The notes under the pieces: model-generated | What the model was told of the DNA's origin: nothing | What the model saw: only the letters and a program-made list of their open reading frames with translations | Database searches by the model: none | NCBI GenBank assembly: GCA_965116785.1 | Contig: OZ220731.1 | Span: 186,001 to 250,000, forward strand | Length of the DNA: 64,000 nt | DNA from: Bin87 sp965116785 | GTDB lineage: Bacteria > Chloroflexota > Dehalococcoidia > Lucifugimonadales > UBA3495 | Direction of reading: 5' to 3' | Position numbers and translations under genes: made by a program | Shown here: positions 19,016 to 27,724 of the stretch, in pieces | Layout of the letters: each line of letters starts with the position of its first letter | How positions within the stretch are numbered: position 1 is the stretch's first letter

Positions 19016-19600
19016 ATGTCTCGCACCGGTTCCATGCTCCGCATGCGCTGGCCGTTTCTCGCGGCCGCGGCGGTCATAGTTGCCGTCGCCGTTGCCGCCG
19101 GTTCCATGTTCGCAGCGAACTCCGGTGAGCAGCCGGTGCAGGAAGCCGCCGCCGCTCAGGTGCAGCCCGACCTGACCGACCCGGGCCTGTACGCCGACCC
19201 GTCGGCTCCTGCCGATGCCATGGCCGAACCGCGGGGACCCCGCGTCCCTGCGGCTCCCCACGCAGTGGCGCCGTCACTACCTCAGGACGGGCAGGACCCA
19301 AATGCGGATCAGGTTGTTCCCGAAGGATCAGGCGCTTTGTCTCAGTGGCTGGCTAACCGGCCTGAGGAGATGGGCCCCTTCTCCACTCAGGATGTCTTGG
19401 CTGCCGACTCTATCGACGTGGAATGGATGCTGTACCAGGCGGTGGAGAAGGACGTGATGACCGAGGGTGAGGCCGACGATTTCCGCACCTGGTTCGAACA
19501 GCGGCCCAGCGTGGAGGAGGCTCCCGAATTGCTGAACCACCTTCCGGCGCAGATACACCCGCCCGGCGAAGGCGACAATGACGTAATCAAGGCGTACTGA
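19016..19600 (+). CDS. Hypothetical membrane-anchored or secreted protein
   Basis: 194 residues, no recognised family. A basic start (MSRTGSMLRMRW) precedes a hydrophobic segment PFLAAAAVIVAVAVAAGSMF at about residues 13-32, consistent with a signal anchor or cleavable signal. Next comes a Pro/Ala/Asp-rich linker (residues 40-105) and an acidic C-terminal domain (SQWLANRPEEMGPFSTQDV, WMLYQAVEKDVMTEGEADDFRTWFEQRPS). It precedes the secreted S1C protease by 47 nt and may be coexpressed. TATTAT near 18945 is a possible -10. Confidence 0.6.
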   Translation: MSRTGSMLRMRWPFLAAAAVIVAVAVAAGSMFAANSGEQPVQEAAAAQVQPDLTDPGLYADPSAPADAMAEPRGPRVPAAPHAVAPSLPQDGQDPNADQVVPEGSGALSQWLANRPEEMGPFSTQDVLAADSIDVEWMLYQAVEKDVMTEGEADDFRTWFEQRPSVEEAPELLNHLPAQIHPPGEGDNDVIKAY

Positions 19601-19647
19601 CATCCTGCGAGGGACTTCGAACTGGAGCACATACGTTGGGATCGGCA

Positions 19648-21261
19648 ATGAGGTTACTGAAAGCACTTCCTGTCCTGTTAGTCGTGGCCACATTTGCTGC
19701 CGCCGCAAGCAGCGTTATGCCGGCGGAGGCGCAGTCCACCGCCGCTCCGCCCACGAACATCAGGGTCGTCAATGGGTTTAACCCCGGTGAAGTCATCGTT
19801 ACCTGGAATTCAGCCCATGGCGCCACGCACTACCGTGTAGGGTGCGTGAACATGGATCGGGACTATCCTAAAGCCAAGGCCAGCGTTACCGGAAACTGGC
19901 GGCAGGCGTTTGTATTCGTTGACGTGGACGCACCCAATGTCAGTCCTGATCGGCCCACGTACACGCTGTATGGGCTGCAGGAAGGCGCTTACCACGCCTG
20001 CACCGTACTGAGCAACAACTCACGCTACGGCCAACCCACTTGGCCCACTCCTTACTGGCAGTACCTGACTCTCACCGACCACGGCGGTTCCTGCCCCACC
20101 GTGGCAGTGTCGCCGCCGGCTAGCACAGAGCAGCCGTTGTCTATCGCTGAGGTTTCGCAGTTATTGAGGCCTGCAGTGGTCCGTGTCACCGTTCCCTTTC
20201 CCGAGATAGATGCTACGGGTTACGGGAGTGGCTTTATAGTCCGCTCCGACGGGCTGATGATCACTAACCGCCATGTGGTGGATGACGCAGAGACGGTCAT
20301 GGCACGGATAGAGACGCTGGACGGAGAGTTGCTGGAATTCAGTGGTCGCGTCTTGGGCAAGGGGATATTGACCGATCTGGCGGCAGTTCAACTGAGTTCC
20401 AACCGTACTTTCCGAACGGTGGAACTGGGTGATTCCGACTCTGTCGATTATGGTGACGAGGTGACTGCTTGGGGATTCCCGTTGGCTGGCGATGATGTAG
20501 GAACATCGCCCACCTTAACAAAGGGGATCATTTCCGCGCCGCACAGAATTTTCGCAGACACCGAATGGGTTCAGACCGATGCTGATGTGAATGCCGGTAA
20601 CAGTGGCGGACCTCTCGTCGATCGTTACGGAAAGGTCATCGGCGTCAACACAGCCGGGTACGAAACATACGGAGACCGGATCATCTCCGGCATCAATTTT
20701 GCGATAACCAGCAACGAGGTCCAAGATCGCCTTAGTTCCTACGAATCTGGCGGACCATCATCGGCCACTTATCACAACTTAAAATATGGATACGGTTACA
20801 GCATCGACATTCCCCGTGGCTGGTACATGTCCGGTGAGAGCCCCCAATACTTGACTAGGCAGTTTGCCTTCTTTGATGATTACAGTGGACAGCGCAGTGG
20901 GATCATAAGAACTTTCAGATTTGATTCGCCATTCCCCAACAAGAACGCTGCACTCGGGTCCCTCGCGAGTTACTTTTGGAGTACATACTTGGATTTGGTT
21001 GCAGAGGGCAACGAGTGGGACTACCTCGAAAGAGTTGCCGCACAAGTGGTGAACATCGGCGACCAGGATTTGTTTCGCCTGGAATATCGCTCTCGGGTAG
21101 CAGAAGGCGAATGCACCCGTTCTCATGTAGCCTTGGTTGGTATTTCCTCGAACTTCCCCGACAAGCCTTTTGGGTTCGTGACAGATTTTGCTATTTGCGA
21201 AGAGGCGTTGGCGACTTACACCACCGAAAGGGAGACGATACTGTCCACCTTCCGTCCTTGA
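19648..21261 (+). CDS. Secreted trypsin-like S1C (HtrA/DegP-type) serine protease with N-terminal FN3-like domain
   Basis: 537 residues. Signal peptide at 1-29 (RLLKALPVLLVVATFAAAA, then AEAQ). Residues 35-145 look like a fibronectin-type-III domain (PTNIRVVNGFNPGEVIVTW). The protease domain carries the full triad: H209 in TNRHVV, D243 in TDLAAVQL and S319 in GNSGGPL. No PDZ domain follows; instead about 170 residues of unknown C-terminal domain (YGYGYSIDIPRGWYMSGE onward) containing several Cys. ATG at 19648 is preferred over a TTG four codons upstream. GC is lower than its neighbours, hinting at separate ancestry. Extracytoplasmic proteolysis is likely; substrates unknown. Confidence 0.88.
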   Translation: MRLLKALPVLLVVATFAAAASSVMPAEAQSTAAPPTNIRVVNGFNPGEVIVTWNSAHGATHYRVGCVNMDRDYPKAKASVTGNWRQAFVFVDVDAPNVSPDRPTYTLYGLQEGAYHACTVLSNNSRYGQPTWPTPYWQYLTLTDHGGSCPTVAVSPPASTEQPLSIAEVSQLLRPAVVRVTVPFPEIDATGYGSGFIVRSDGLMITNRHVVDDAETVMARIETLDGELLEFSGRVLGKGILTDLAAVQLSSNRTFRTVELGDSDSVDYGDEVTAWGFPLAGDDVGTSPTLTKGIISAPHRIFADTEWVQTDADVNAGNSGGPLVDRYGKVIGVNTAGYETYGDRIISGINFAITSNEVQDRLSSYESGGPSSATYHNLKYGYGYSIDIPRGWYMSGESPQYLTRQFAFFDDYSGQRSGIIRTFRFDSPFPNKNAALGSLASYFWSTYLDLVAEGNEWDYLERVAAQVVNIGDQDLFRLEYRSRVAEGECTRSHVALVGISSNFPDKPFGFVTDFAICEEALATYTTERETILSTFRP

Positions 21262-21337
21262 TCGTCGACTACCTTCGCTTTCCAACGCAACTTCAGAGGC
21301 CGTCGCAGCGGCCCTTTCCTTTTTCACGGGTGGCGGA

Positions 21338-21346
21338 TGTTACAAT
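21338..21346 (+). promoter_or_regulatory. Extended -10 element before the methyltransferase gene
   Basis: TGTTACAAT, 46 nt upstream of the ATG at 21393, of the same type as the box at 14887. Confidence 0.45.
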
Positions 21347-21392
21347 CGCCGCCAGTAATATTGTTCGTGAATTCTCACGGTACCCGCACACC

Positions 21393-22103
21393 ATGCGCTT
21401 CCAAACCCCCACCGGACAGGCGGCGCTCATCAGGAGGTTGGGTTTGGTGATGGACCCCCAGCGCTTCCCGCCCGAGTTCTTCCAGCGGGATGACGACTCC
21501 AACGACGCCGAGTTCTACACCATGCCCCGCCTTGTGGTGCACATCGACGACGGCGCTATCCTGGCCGTCGGCCGGCTCATTCAGCAGCTGATACCTGAAA
21601 ACGCCGAGGTGCTGGACCTGATGAGCAGCTGGCGCACCCACTGGCCTGAGGAGCACCCGCGCGGTCGCATCGTGGGCCTCGGCATGAACGCCGCCGAGAT
21701 GGCCGACAATCCTCAGCTCAACGAGTACGTGCTCAAGGACATCAACGCCGACCCGTCCCTGCCCTTCGAGAATGAGACCTTCGACGCCGTGGTCATCACG
21801 GTGTCCGTGCAATACCTGACGCAGCCCGTGATCGTTTTCTCCGAGGTCTCCCGCATCCTCCGGCCCGGCGGTGTTTTCATCGTGACCTTCTCCAACCGCT
21901 GCTTCCCCACCAAGGCGGTGCGGGTCTGGCGTTCCACCAACGACGAGGACCACATCGAACTGGTGGCCTCCTACATGCAGCACGCCGGCGGCTTCAACGG
22001 CGTGCGCGGCGGCATCGCCAACCCCGACATGGCTCCGCCCGGCGACCCGCTGTTCGCCGTCTTTGCCTACAAGGAAACGGAGAACGCCGACTTGGAGCAG
22101 TAA
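21393..22103 (+). CDS. SAM-dependent methyltransferase-like protein (class I)
   Basis: 236 residues. The core matches methyltransferase family 11: AEVLDLMSSWRTHWP (motif I region, with Ser/Trp replacing the usual Gly-rich loop), VGLGMNAAEMADNPQL (motif for acidic ribose contact, here with Gly-Leu-Gly), LPFENETFDAVVITVSVQYL (motif II) and EVSRILRPGGVFIVTFSNRCFP (post-II). The motif I loop DLMSSW lacks the canonical GxGxG, a feature shared with a known plant/bacterial subgroup. The frame is open upstream into the protease gene, but the ATG at 21393 follows the intergenic promoter box. Substrate unknown. Convergent with nadE (18-nt gap). Confidence 0.8.
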   Translation: MRFQTPTGQAALIRRLGLVMDPQRFPPEFFQRDDDSNDAEFYTMPRLVVHIDDGAILAVGRLIQQLIPENAEVLDLMSSWRTHWPEEHPRGRIVGLGMNAAEMADNPQLNEYVLKDINADPSLPFENETFDAVVITVSVQYLTQPVIVFSEVSRILRPGGVFIVTFSNRCFPTKAVRVWRSTNDEDHIELVASYMQHAGGFNGVRGGIANPDMAPPGDPLFAVFAYKETENADLEQ

Positions 22104-22121
22104 CTCAGACCGGCCGCGTCG

Positions 22122-23894
22122 TCACGCGCTTGCCGGTCGGTACCGGTTCACTATTGGCAGCCGCCGGTCCTTGCCGAACGCCCGTGGCGTGATCTTCACG
22201 CCCGGCGGCGCCTGTCTCCGCTTGTACTCGTTGCGGTCGACTGCCGTGATGACCTGTTGCACCCATTCGGGGCGGTGCCCCATGGCCACCATGTCGGCGA
22301 ACCCGTAGTCGTCCTCGACGTACGCCTTGATGATCGGGTCCAGCAAATCGTAGGGAGGCAGCGTGTCCTGGTCGGTCTGATCGGGTCGCAGTTCTGCGCT
22401 GGGCGGCTTTTCCAATACCGACTGCGGAATCAGTGGCCGACGATTCCCCGACGCATCCGGGCCGGTGCGGGCGTTGCGCCAGTGGCAGAGCTCGTACACC
22501 AGCGTCTTCGGCACGTCCTTCAGCACCGCGAAACCGCCCGCCATGTCGCCGTACAGCGTGGCGTAGCCCATGGCCATCTCGCTCTTGTTGCCGGTGGTGA
22601 GCACCAGCCAGCCGAACTTGTTGGAGATGGTCATCAGTACGTTGCCGCGGATCCGCGCCTGCACGTTTTCCTCGGCTACGTTGGCCTCCGTGCCGGCGAA
22701 ATGGGCCGCCAGCATGTCGGCGAAGGCGTGATGCGCGGGCTCGATAGGGATGCGCCACAGGCTGATCCCGAGGTTGTCGGCCAGCTCCTGCGAGTCCGCC
22801 ACGCTGCCCTCTGATGAGTAACGTGACGGCATGGTTACGCCGACCACGTTCTCCGCGCCAAGGGCGTCCGCCGCCACCGTGGCGGTGAGCGCGGAGTCGA
22901 TGCCGCCCGACAGGCCGATGAGGGCCCGTCCGAAACCGGATTTGCGCACGTAGTCGCGCGTGCCCACCACCAGGGCCTGGTACACCTCCTCGGTGTCCTC
23001 CAACGGCCGACACAACAGCGGAGGCGCCGGCTGGCGGTCCGACAGGCGGTGCTCGGAGACTTTTGTCACACGCGGCTGGCCCACCTCGCTCAGGATCTCC
23101 GGATTTTCCTTGCGCGCCCGGGGATCCCGCAGCCGCTGCCGGAACACCGACTCCACGTTCAGGTCGGACACTATCAGGCTGTCCTCGAAGGCGGGACCAC
23201 GGGCGATCACGGCCCCGTCCGGTGAGCAGATGACGCTGGCCCCATCAAAGACCAACTCATCCTGTCCGCCCACCGCGTTCAGGTAGGCCACAAACACGCC
23301 GTGGTCGGCTGCCCGCGTTGCGATCATCCGCTCCCGCTGGCCGGCCTTGCCGGCGTGGAACGGCGACGCGTTGATGTTGACGATCACCTCCGCGCCAGCC
23401 TCCCGCTGCACTGCGATGGGCCCAATCGGGTACCAGATATCCTCGCAGATGCCGACGCCCACCGGAGTTCCGTTGATGATGTAGACCGGGCACTCGTCGC
23501 CGCGCCGGAAGTACCGGTCCTCGTCGAAGACTCCGTAGTTGGGCAGGTACATCTTGTGGTACCAGTCCAGGACGCGGCCGTCGTTGATGATCGCGGCGGC
23601 GTTCGCAACGTCGTTCTGGCTGGTCATGATGTCGGGGCAACCCACGAATGCGGCAATGCCCCGCGTGGCCGCGGCCACGCGCTCCACCGCCACCGCGCAT
23701 TCGGACAGAAACGAGGGTTTGAACAACAGGTCCTCGGGCGGATATCCCGTGATGGCCAGTTCGGGAAAGGCGACCACGTCCGCGTGTCGCGCCCGTGCTT
23801 CCTCGATCAACTCTATGATCCGGGACGTGTTGCCGGGAATGTCGCCGACGGTGGGGTTGAACTGGGCAAGGGCCAGTCGGAGCGAACGCTGCAT
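22122..23894 (-). CDS. nadE: Glutamine-dependent NAD+ synthetase
   Basis: 590 residues: N-terminal nitrilase-type glutaminase (about 1-270; Glu in FPELAITGYPPEDLLF, Lys in HKMYLPNYGVFDE, Cys in GICEDIWYP) and C-terminal ammonia-dependent synthetase with the PP-loop GLSGGIDSALTA at about 330 and SNKFGWLVLTTGNKSE. It makes NAD+ from deamido-NAD+, ATP and glutamine. The end VKITPRAFGKDRRLPIVNR is the family's usual C-terminus. A TATAAT box ends 6 nt before the ATG at 23894, so the mRNA is probably leaderless. Divergent from the MFS at 24078. Confidence 0.96.
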   Translation of the reverse strand: MQRSLRLALAQFNPTVGDIPGNTSRIIELIEEARARHADVVAFPELAITGYPPEDLLFKPSFLSECAVAVERVAAATRGIAAFVGCPDIMTSQNDVANAAAIINDGRVLDWYHKMYLPNYGVFDEDRYFRRGDECPVYIINGTPVGVGICEDIWYPIGPIAVQREAGAEVIVNINASPFHAGKAGQRERMIATRAADHGVFVAYLNAVGGQDELVFDGASVICSPDGAVIARGPAFEDSLIVSDLNVESVFRQRLRDPRARKENPEILSEVGQPRVTKVSEHRLSDRQPAPPLLCRPLEDTEEVYQALVVGTRDYVRKSGFGRALIGLSGGIDSALTATVAADALGAENVVGVTMPSRYSSEGSVADSQELADNLGISLWRIPIEPAHHAFADMLAAHFAGTEANVAEENVQARIRGNVLMTISNKFGWLVLTTGNKSEMAMGYATLYGDMAGGFAVLKDVPKTLVYELCHWRNARTGPDASGNRRPLIPQSVLEKPPSAELRPDQTDQDTLPPYDLLDPIIKAYVEDDYGFADMVAMGHRPEWVQQVITAVDRNEYKRRQAPPGVKITPRAFGKDRRLPIVNRYRPASA

Positions 23895-23900
23895 CGGCGT

Positions 23901-23906
23901 ATTATA
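23901..23906 (-). promoter_or_regulatory. -10 box of nadE, 6 nt from the start codon
   Basis: The minus strand reads TATAAT, ACGCCG, ATG. A start site 6-8 nt after the -10 coincides with the ATG, predicting a leaderless transcript. Confidence 0.6.
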
Positions 23907-23938
23907 ACTTAGCCATAAGCGGGGGCCGGTCCGCTTCC

Positions 23939-23947
23939 TGCTATAAT
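23939..23947 (+). promoter_or_regulatory. Extended -10 element upstream of the second MFS gene
   Basis: TGCTATAAT, a perfect extended -10, 130 nt before the ATG at 24078, back to back with the nadE promoter. Confidence 0.5.
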
Positions 23948-24077
23948 CCCACGGTATTTCGGTCGGGGTTCACGGACGCCGGCCTGTGGGCCGACGTGAT
24001 CTAGTGAACCTGGCTTCCGCCTGTTACTGCTGCCGCTTCCGGCCAGGCTGCCGGTTTGGCCGACCTTCCCACTGTTA

Positions 24078-25394
24078 ATGCGCGCCTTGCAGGCCCGTGC
24101 CGCGCGGGCGACTCCGTTCTACTACGGTTGGGTAATCGTTGGCCTGTCCGGAATCGCGTCCTATTCGTCGCGTCCGCTGATGTCGGTAGCGGTGCTCACC
24201 GTCTTCCTTGTGCCGATGTCCGAGCAGTTCGGCTGGACGCGAGCCGAGTTCTCGGGTGCGGTCAGCCTGGGCGGACTCCTGGGGGCGGTGGCAGCGCCAC
24301 TGGTCGGGCCCATCCTGGATCGCTACGGCGCTGGCATGGTGGTGGGCATATCCTCCGGTATCGCTGGCGTCTGCGCCGTGGTGTTGGGAGCGGCGACCCA
24401 GATTTGGCTGTTCTATCTCGTGTATGTGCCGGGCCGCATGATGTTCTCCAGCCCCCTGGAGCTGGGCACCTCGGTGGCGGTCAGCAACTGGTTCATCCGA
24501 CGGCGGCCTTTCGCGCTGGCCCTGAACCATGTCTCCCAGGGCTCCGGCCTCGCGGTGATGCCGCTCGTCGCACAGGCCGTCACCGGTGCCTGGGGATGGG
24601 AAACGGCATGGTACTCGCTGGGAGTATGGACTATCGCTGTGGGCGTGATACCAGCGATCCTGTTTATGGCCCGCCGGCCCGAGGACCTGGGGCTGGAACC
24701 CGATGGCGGCAGTGCGTCGCCGCCGTCCGCACGACGATCCGCATCCGCCCGGCGGCCCCAGAGCGCAGTGGACGAAATCAACTTCACCCTTCAGCAGGCC
24801 ATCAGGACTCGTTCCTTTTGGCTGATGATATTGTTCTCCTTCGCCAGCTTCATTGTCCAGTCCGGCGTGTCCCTGCACATGGTCCCCCACTTTGTCGACC
24901 AGGGCGTGCCTGCGTCCGTCGCCGTGTGGACCGCCAGTACCTTCGCCATCTCGCAGGTGCCGGCCAGCATATTCTGGTCGGCGGTTTCCCAGCGGGAGGC
25001 GGCGCGGTTCGTGATGCTCGCCTCCGGTCTGGTGGTGGCCTGCGGCTCGATTACCACCGCCTTCGCCAGCGGCATCGGCGCAGGCGTGCTGGGAGCCTTT
25101 ATCCTTGGGTTTGGCGTCGGCGGGCTGCACATCATCGGTCGACTGGTCTGGGCCGACTATTTCGGACGACTCCACCTGGGATCCATCCGCGCGTGGGGAC
25201 TCGCGGCTCAGGTGGGCGGTCAGGCGGTCGGCCCCACTGCTGCCGGCTTGGCGGTCGACCGGGTGGACAGCTATCAAGGCGCGTTCCTCGCCTTCGGCAT
25301 CAACCTGGCAGTGGTATCGCTCCTGATGCTCACCGCCACGCGCCCCGACCGGGAAGCAGCTGACGGCGGACACCACATCACGCCGAGTGAGTAG
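24078..25394 (+). CDS. MFS transporter, YGWV/monocarboxylate-type (copy 2)
   Basis: 438 residues, about 12 membrane segments, starting with FYYGWVIVGLSGIASYSSRPL and VFLVPMSEQFGWTRAEFSGAVSL, the same N-terminal pattern as the MFS at 16435. The central cytoplasmic loop (about 215-240) is Arg/Ser-rich (SPPSARRSASARRPQSA). Likely an organic-acid permease, substrate unknown. It ends convergent with the TPR gene, separated by a short hairpin. Confidence 0.86.
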   Translation: MRALQARAARATPFYYGWVIVGLSGIASYSSRPLMSVAVLTVFLVPMSEQFGWTRAEFSGAVSLGGLLGAVAAPLVGPILDRYGAGMVVGISSGIAGVCAVVLGAATQIWLFYLVYVPGRMMFSSPLELGTSVAVSNWFIRRRPFALALNHVSQGSGLAVMPLVAQAVTGAWGWETAWYSLGVWTIAVGVIPAILFMARRPEDLGLEPDGGSASPPSARRSASARRPQSAVDEINFTLQQAIRTRSFWLMILFSFASFIVQSGVSLHMVPHFVDQGVPASVAVWTASTFAISQVPASIFWSAVSQREAARFVMLASGLVVACGSITTAFASGIGAGVLGAFILGFGVGGLHIIGRLVWADYFGRLHLGSIRAWGLAAQVGGQAVGPTAAGLAVDRVDSYQGAFLAFGINLAVVSLLMLTATRPDREAADGGHHITPSE

Positions 25395-25398
25395 GCTC

Positions 25399-25419
25399 GT
25401 CGACCTGCTTTGGGTCGAC
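25399..25419. terminator. Hairpin between convergent MFS and TPR genes
   Basis: GTCGACC (25399-25405) pairs with GGTCGAC (25413-25419) around a TGCTTTG loop. Symmetric, so it could serve both genes; no T-run. Confidence 0.4.
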
Positions 25420-25450
25420 CGCCTCAATCGGCTTGTTCCCCTCTATCCAG

Positions 25451-25810
25451 CTACCCCCAGGAGCGCAAACGGATTTCCTCGCTGGCGTCCATGTCCGCCT
25501 GAGCTTCGTTCGGTTGGTCGTTGAACAGATGTGACAGCGATCGCCGAGAATAGTAGTTGTCGTCGTCCGGGTCCAGTCGGATCGCTTCGGTCAGGTCGTC
25601 GATGGACTGCTGGTATTCGCCAACTTCGTACCAGGATACCCCCCGGTTGAACCAGGCGTCGGCGCACGCGGCGTCCATTTCGATCGCCGCCGTGTAGTCC
25701 GCAATGGCTCGCTCGTACACCCCGTTCCGGCTGTACCGGTTGCCTCGGTCGACGTATTCCTCGGGCGTTGCCGGCTCCGGCGGCGGGGTGGGACTGTTCC
25801 GAGCGGTCAC
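25451..25810 (-). CDS. Small tetratricopeptide-repeat protein
   Basis: 119 residues made of about two and a half TPR units: PEEYVDRGNRYSRNGVYERAIADYTAAIEM, then ADAWFNRGVSWYEVGEYQQSIDDLTEAIRL and NYYSRRSLSHLFNDQPNEAQADMDAS. A protein-interaction scaffold with no catalytic motif and no signal peptide. Its start lies 8 nt after the stop of the SDR gene at 25819-26610 on the same strand, so the two form one transcription unit led by the SDR. Confidence 0.85.
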   Translation of the reverse strand: MTARNSPTPPPEPATPEEYVDRGNRYSRNGVYERAIADYTAAIEMDAACADAWFNRGVSWYEVGEYQQSIDDLTEAIRLDPDDDNYYSRRSLSHLFNDQPNEAQADMDASEEIRLRSWG

Positions 25811-25818
25811 GTATCGCC

Positions 25819-26610
25819 CTACATGACCGAGCGCACCAGCCCGCCGTCGACCAACATGGTCGTGCCGGTGATGTAGCTGGAGCGGGACGAAGCGAGGAAC
25901 GCTACCAAATACGCCAACTCGCGGGGTTCGCCGATGCGCTTCAGGGCCGTCTGATCCGCCCGCTGGGCCAGCGCGTCCTCCAGCGGAATGCCCTGCGTGC
26001 GCGCTCGGTCCTCAACGTTCTCCATCATGCGATCCGACATGATGCTGCCGGGGCACACATTATTGATCAGGATGTTCTCGTGACCCAGATCGTCGGCCAG
26101 GTTCTTCATGAACCCGATGACGCCCATGCGCGTCGCAGCCGAAAGGGCCAGGTTGGGGATGGGCGTGTAGACGGTGCTGGCCAGGATGTTGATGATCCGT
26201 CCGCCGCCCTGGGCCCGCAGGTGCGGCAAGGCTTCCCGCGTCATGCGGGCGAAGAAGAAAAGCGATCGGTTGGCAGAGACTTGCCAGAGCTCCTCGGTGG
26301 AATCTTTGGCGTAGGCCTGGGGAGGCCCTCCCGAGTTGTTGATCATGATGTCGATCTGGCCGAAGTGATCGGCCGTGTGCGCCACCAGCTCGGCGATTGT
26401 TTCCTCATTGTCCAGGTCGCCGGCGTACGTCAAAATATCAGCGCCCGTGGCGGCGCGAATCTCATTCGCCGCTTGCTCAAGTGGGCCCCGAGTCCTCGCG
26501 CACATTGCCACCCGCACCCCCTCCTCGGCCAATACCTCTGAGCACGCGCGGCCCAGCCCGCGACTGGCGCCGCCCACTATCGCCACCTTGCCGTTCAGTT
26601 CCAAGTCCAT
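25819..26610 (-). CDS. Short-chain dehydrogenase/reductase (classical SDR)
   Basis: 263 residues. GGASRGLGRA at about 13-22 binds NAD(P); INNSGG replaces the usual N-N-A-G; the catalytic Ser lies in ILASTVYTP, but the position expected to hold the catalytic Tyr of Y-x-x-x-K reads LALSAATRMG, so Tyr and Lys appear to be missing. That makes it a divergent SDR that may bind cofactor without normal reductase chemistry, or use other residues. ATG at 26610 has GGAGG 7 nt upstream and TGTTATAAT 29 nt upstream; the frame is open further but lacks these signals. First gene of a unit with the TPR protein. Confidence 0.82.
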   Translation of the reverse strand: MDLELNGKVAIVGGASRGLGRACSEVLAEEGVRVAMCARTRGPLEQAANEIRAATGADILTYAGDLDNEETIAELVAHTADHFGQIDIMINNSGGPPQAYAKDSTEELWQVSANRSLFFFARMTREALPHLRAQGGGRIINILASTVYTPIPNLALSAATRMGVIGFMKNLADDLGHENILINNVCPGSIMSDRMMENVEDRARTQGIPLEDALAQRADQTALKRIGEPRELAYLVAFLASSRSSYITGTTMLVDGGLVRSVM

Positions 26611-26638
26611 TGCCCGGCCTCCTCGAATGCTGCACGGG

Positions 26639-26647
26639 ATTATAACA
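26639..26647 (-). promoter_or_regulatory. Extended -10 element for the SDR-TPR unit
   Basis: The minus strand reads TGTTATAAT about 29 nt before the ATG at 26610, consistent with a short leader containing the GGAGG site. Confidence 0.55.
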
Positions 26648-26742
26648 GCCGGATCGACGCTCGACGGCGACGATGCGAACCCATACACATTCAGTTTCGA
26701 CATCAGGCCACCGTGCCAGTTTGGTGTACAATCGCCAGCGAT

Positions 26743-27690
26743 ATGGCAGTAATGCAGGTTCAGGAATCGACCGGCGTCGAAATCGAAGCCGCCGCGGTGG
26801 AATTCGCCCGCGGGGCGGGTGAACTGCTGGCTGGCCACTTCGGGCGCGCGCTCAGCGTCGAGTACAAGGACAAGGCCCAGCAGGACCCGGTAACGGCCGC
26901 CGACAAGGAGACCCAGGAGTACCTGGTCGATCAGATTTCCCGCCGGTTCCCGGACCACGGGATATTGGGCGAGGAGGACGACGCCAGCGCAGATGGCGAC
27001 CGGTCGGCCGCCGATTTCCTGTGGGTGCTGGATCCCCTGGATGGGACGACAAACTTCATGAACGGCTTGCCCGTATATGCCTCTTCCATTGGCGTTCTGT
27101 ATCGGGGCCGCCCGCTGGCTGGGGCGGTGTACATCCCCTGGCCTTCAGCCAACGCTTCCGGCGTGGTGGTTCACTGCCGGGTCGGCGGGGGCGCCTTCGC
27201 CGACGGCGAGCCCGTATCGGTGTACGAGGCGGAGAAACCCCGTGGGGATCGTCTCATCGGACTGCCCGGTTCTTTCGGCGCGTCCACCCGGGTTGGCAAA
27301 GGGCTGAAAGGTCAGCCGCTGGGTCAGCTCCGCGTTACCGGCAGCATCGCCTACGAGCTGGCGATGACTGCTTTAGGGGTGATGCAGTTCGCCGTCATTG
27401 GCGCGCCTCGGATGTGGGACATGCTCGGCGGAGCCGTGGCCGTGCAGGAGGCCGGCGGCACCGTGATGACCCGTTTGTCCGGTCGCAAACAATGGCATCC
27501 TCTCGAATCCCTGGTGCCCACCTGGGACGAGCAAGCGCCCACCATGGCGGAGTTGCGCAAATGGGTCGCGCCCCTGGTGGCCGCCAATCCCACCCTGGCC
27601 CCGCTGATCGCCCACAACCTGCACAACCGCCGGCGTCCGATGCGCAGGATGTACCGGGGAATCAAAAAGGCCCTGGGCGCATCGAAGTAA
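26743..27690 (+). CDS. Inositol monophosphatase-family phosphatase
   Basis: 315 residues of the Mg2+-dependent IMPase/FIG superfamily. Metal ligands are visible in GILGEEDD (Glu pair), WVLDPLDGTTNF (D-P-L-D-G-T, near 95-105) and PRMWDMLGGAVAVQEAGG (W-D of the C-terminal metal site). Dephosphorylates a sugar- or inositol-phosphate, or PAP-like nucleotide; substrate not assignable. The C-terminal 45 residues are basic (HNLHNRRRPMRRMYRGIKK). TACAAT at 26727-26732 is 10 nt from the ATG and there is no Shine-Dalgarno, so a very short leader is likely. Confidence 0.87.
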   Translation: MAVMQVQESTGVEIEAAAVEFARGAGELLAGHFGRALSVEYKDKAQQDPVTAADKETQEYLVDQISRRFPDHGILGEEDDASADGDRSAADFLWVLDPLDGTTNFMNGLPVYASSIGVLYRGRPLAGAVYIPWPSANASGVVVHCRVGGGAFADGEPVSVYEAEKPRGDRLIGLPGSFGASTRVGKGLKGQPLGQLRVTGSIAYELAMTALGVMQFAVIGAPRMWDMLGGAVAVQEAGGTVMTRLSGRKQWHPLESLVPTWDEQAPTMAELRKWVAPLVAANPTLAPLIAHNLHNRRRPMRRMYRGIKKALGASK

Positions 27691-27724
27691 GATCCCGCCG
27701 TCGTCAGCACTTTCCAGCAACGTC

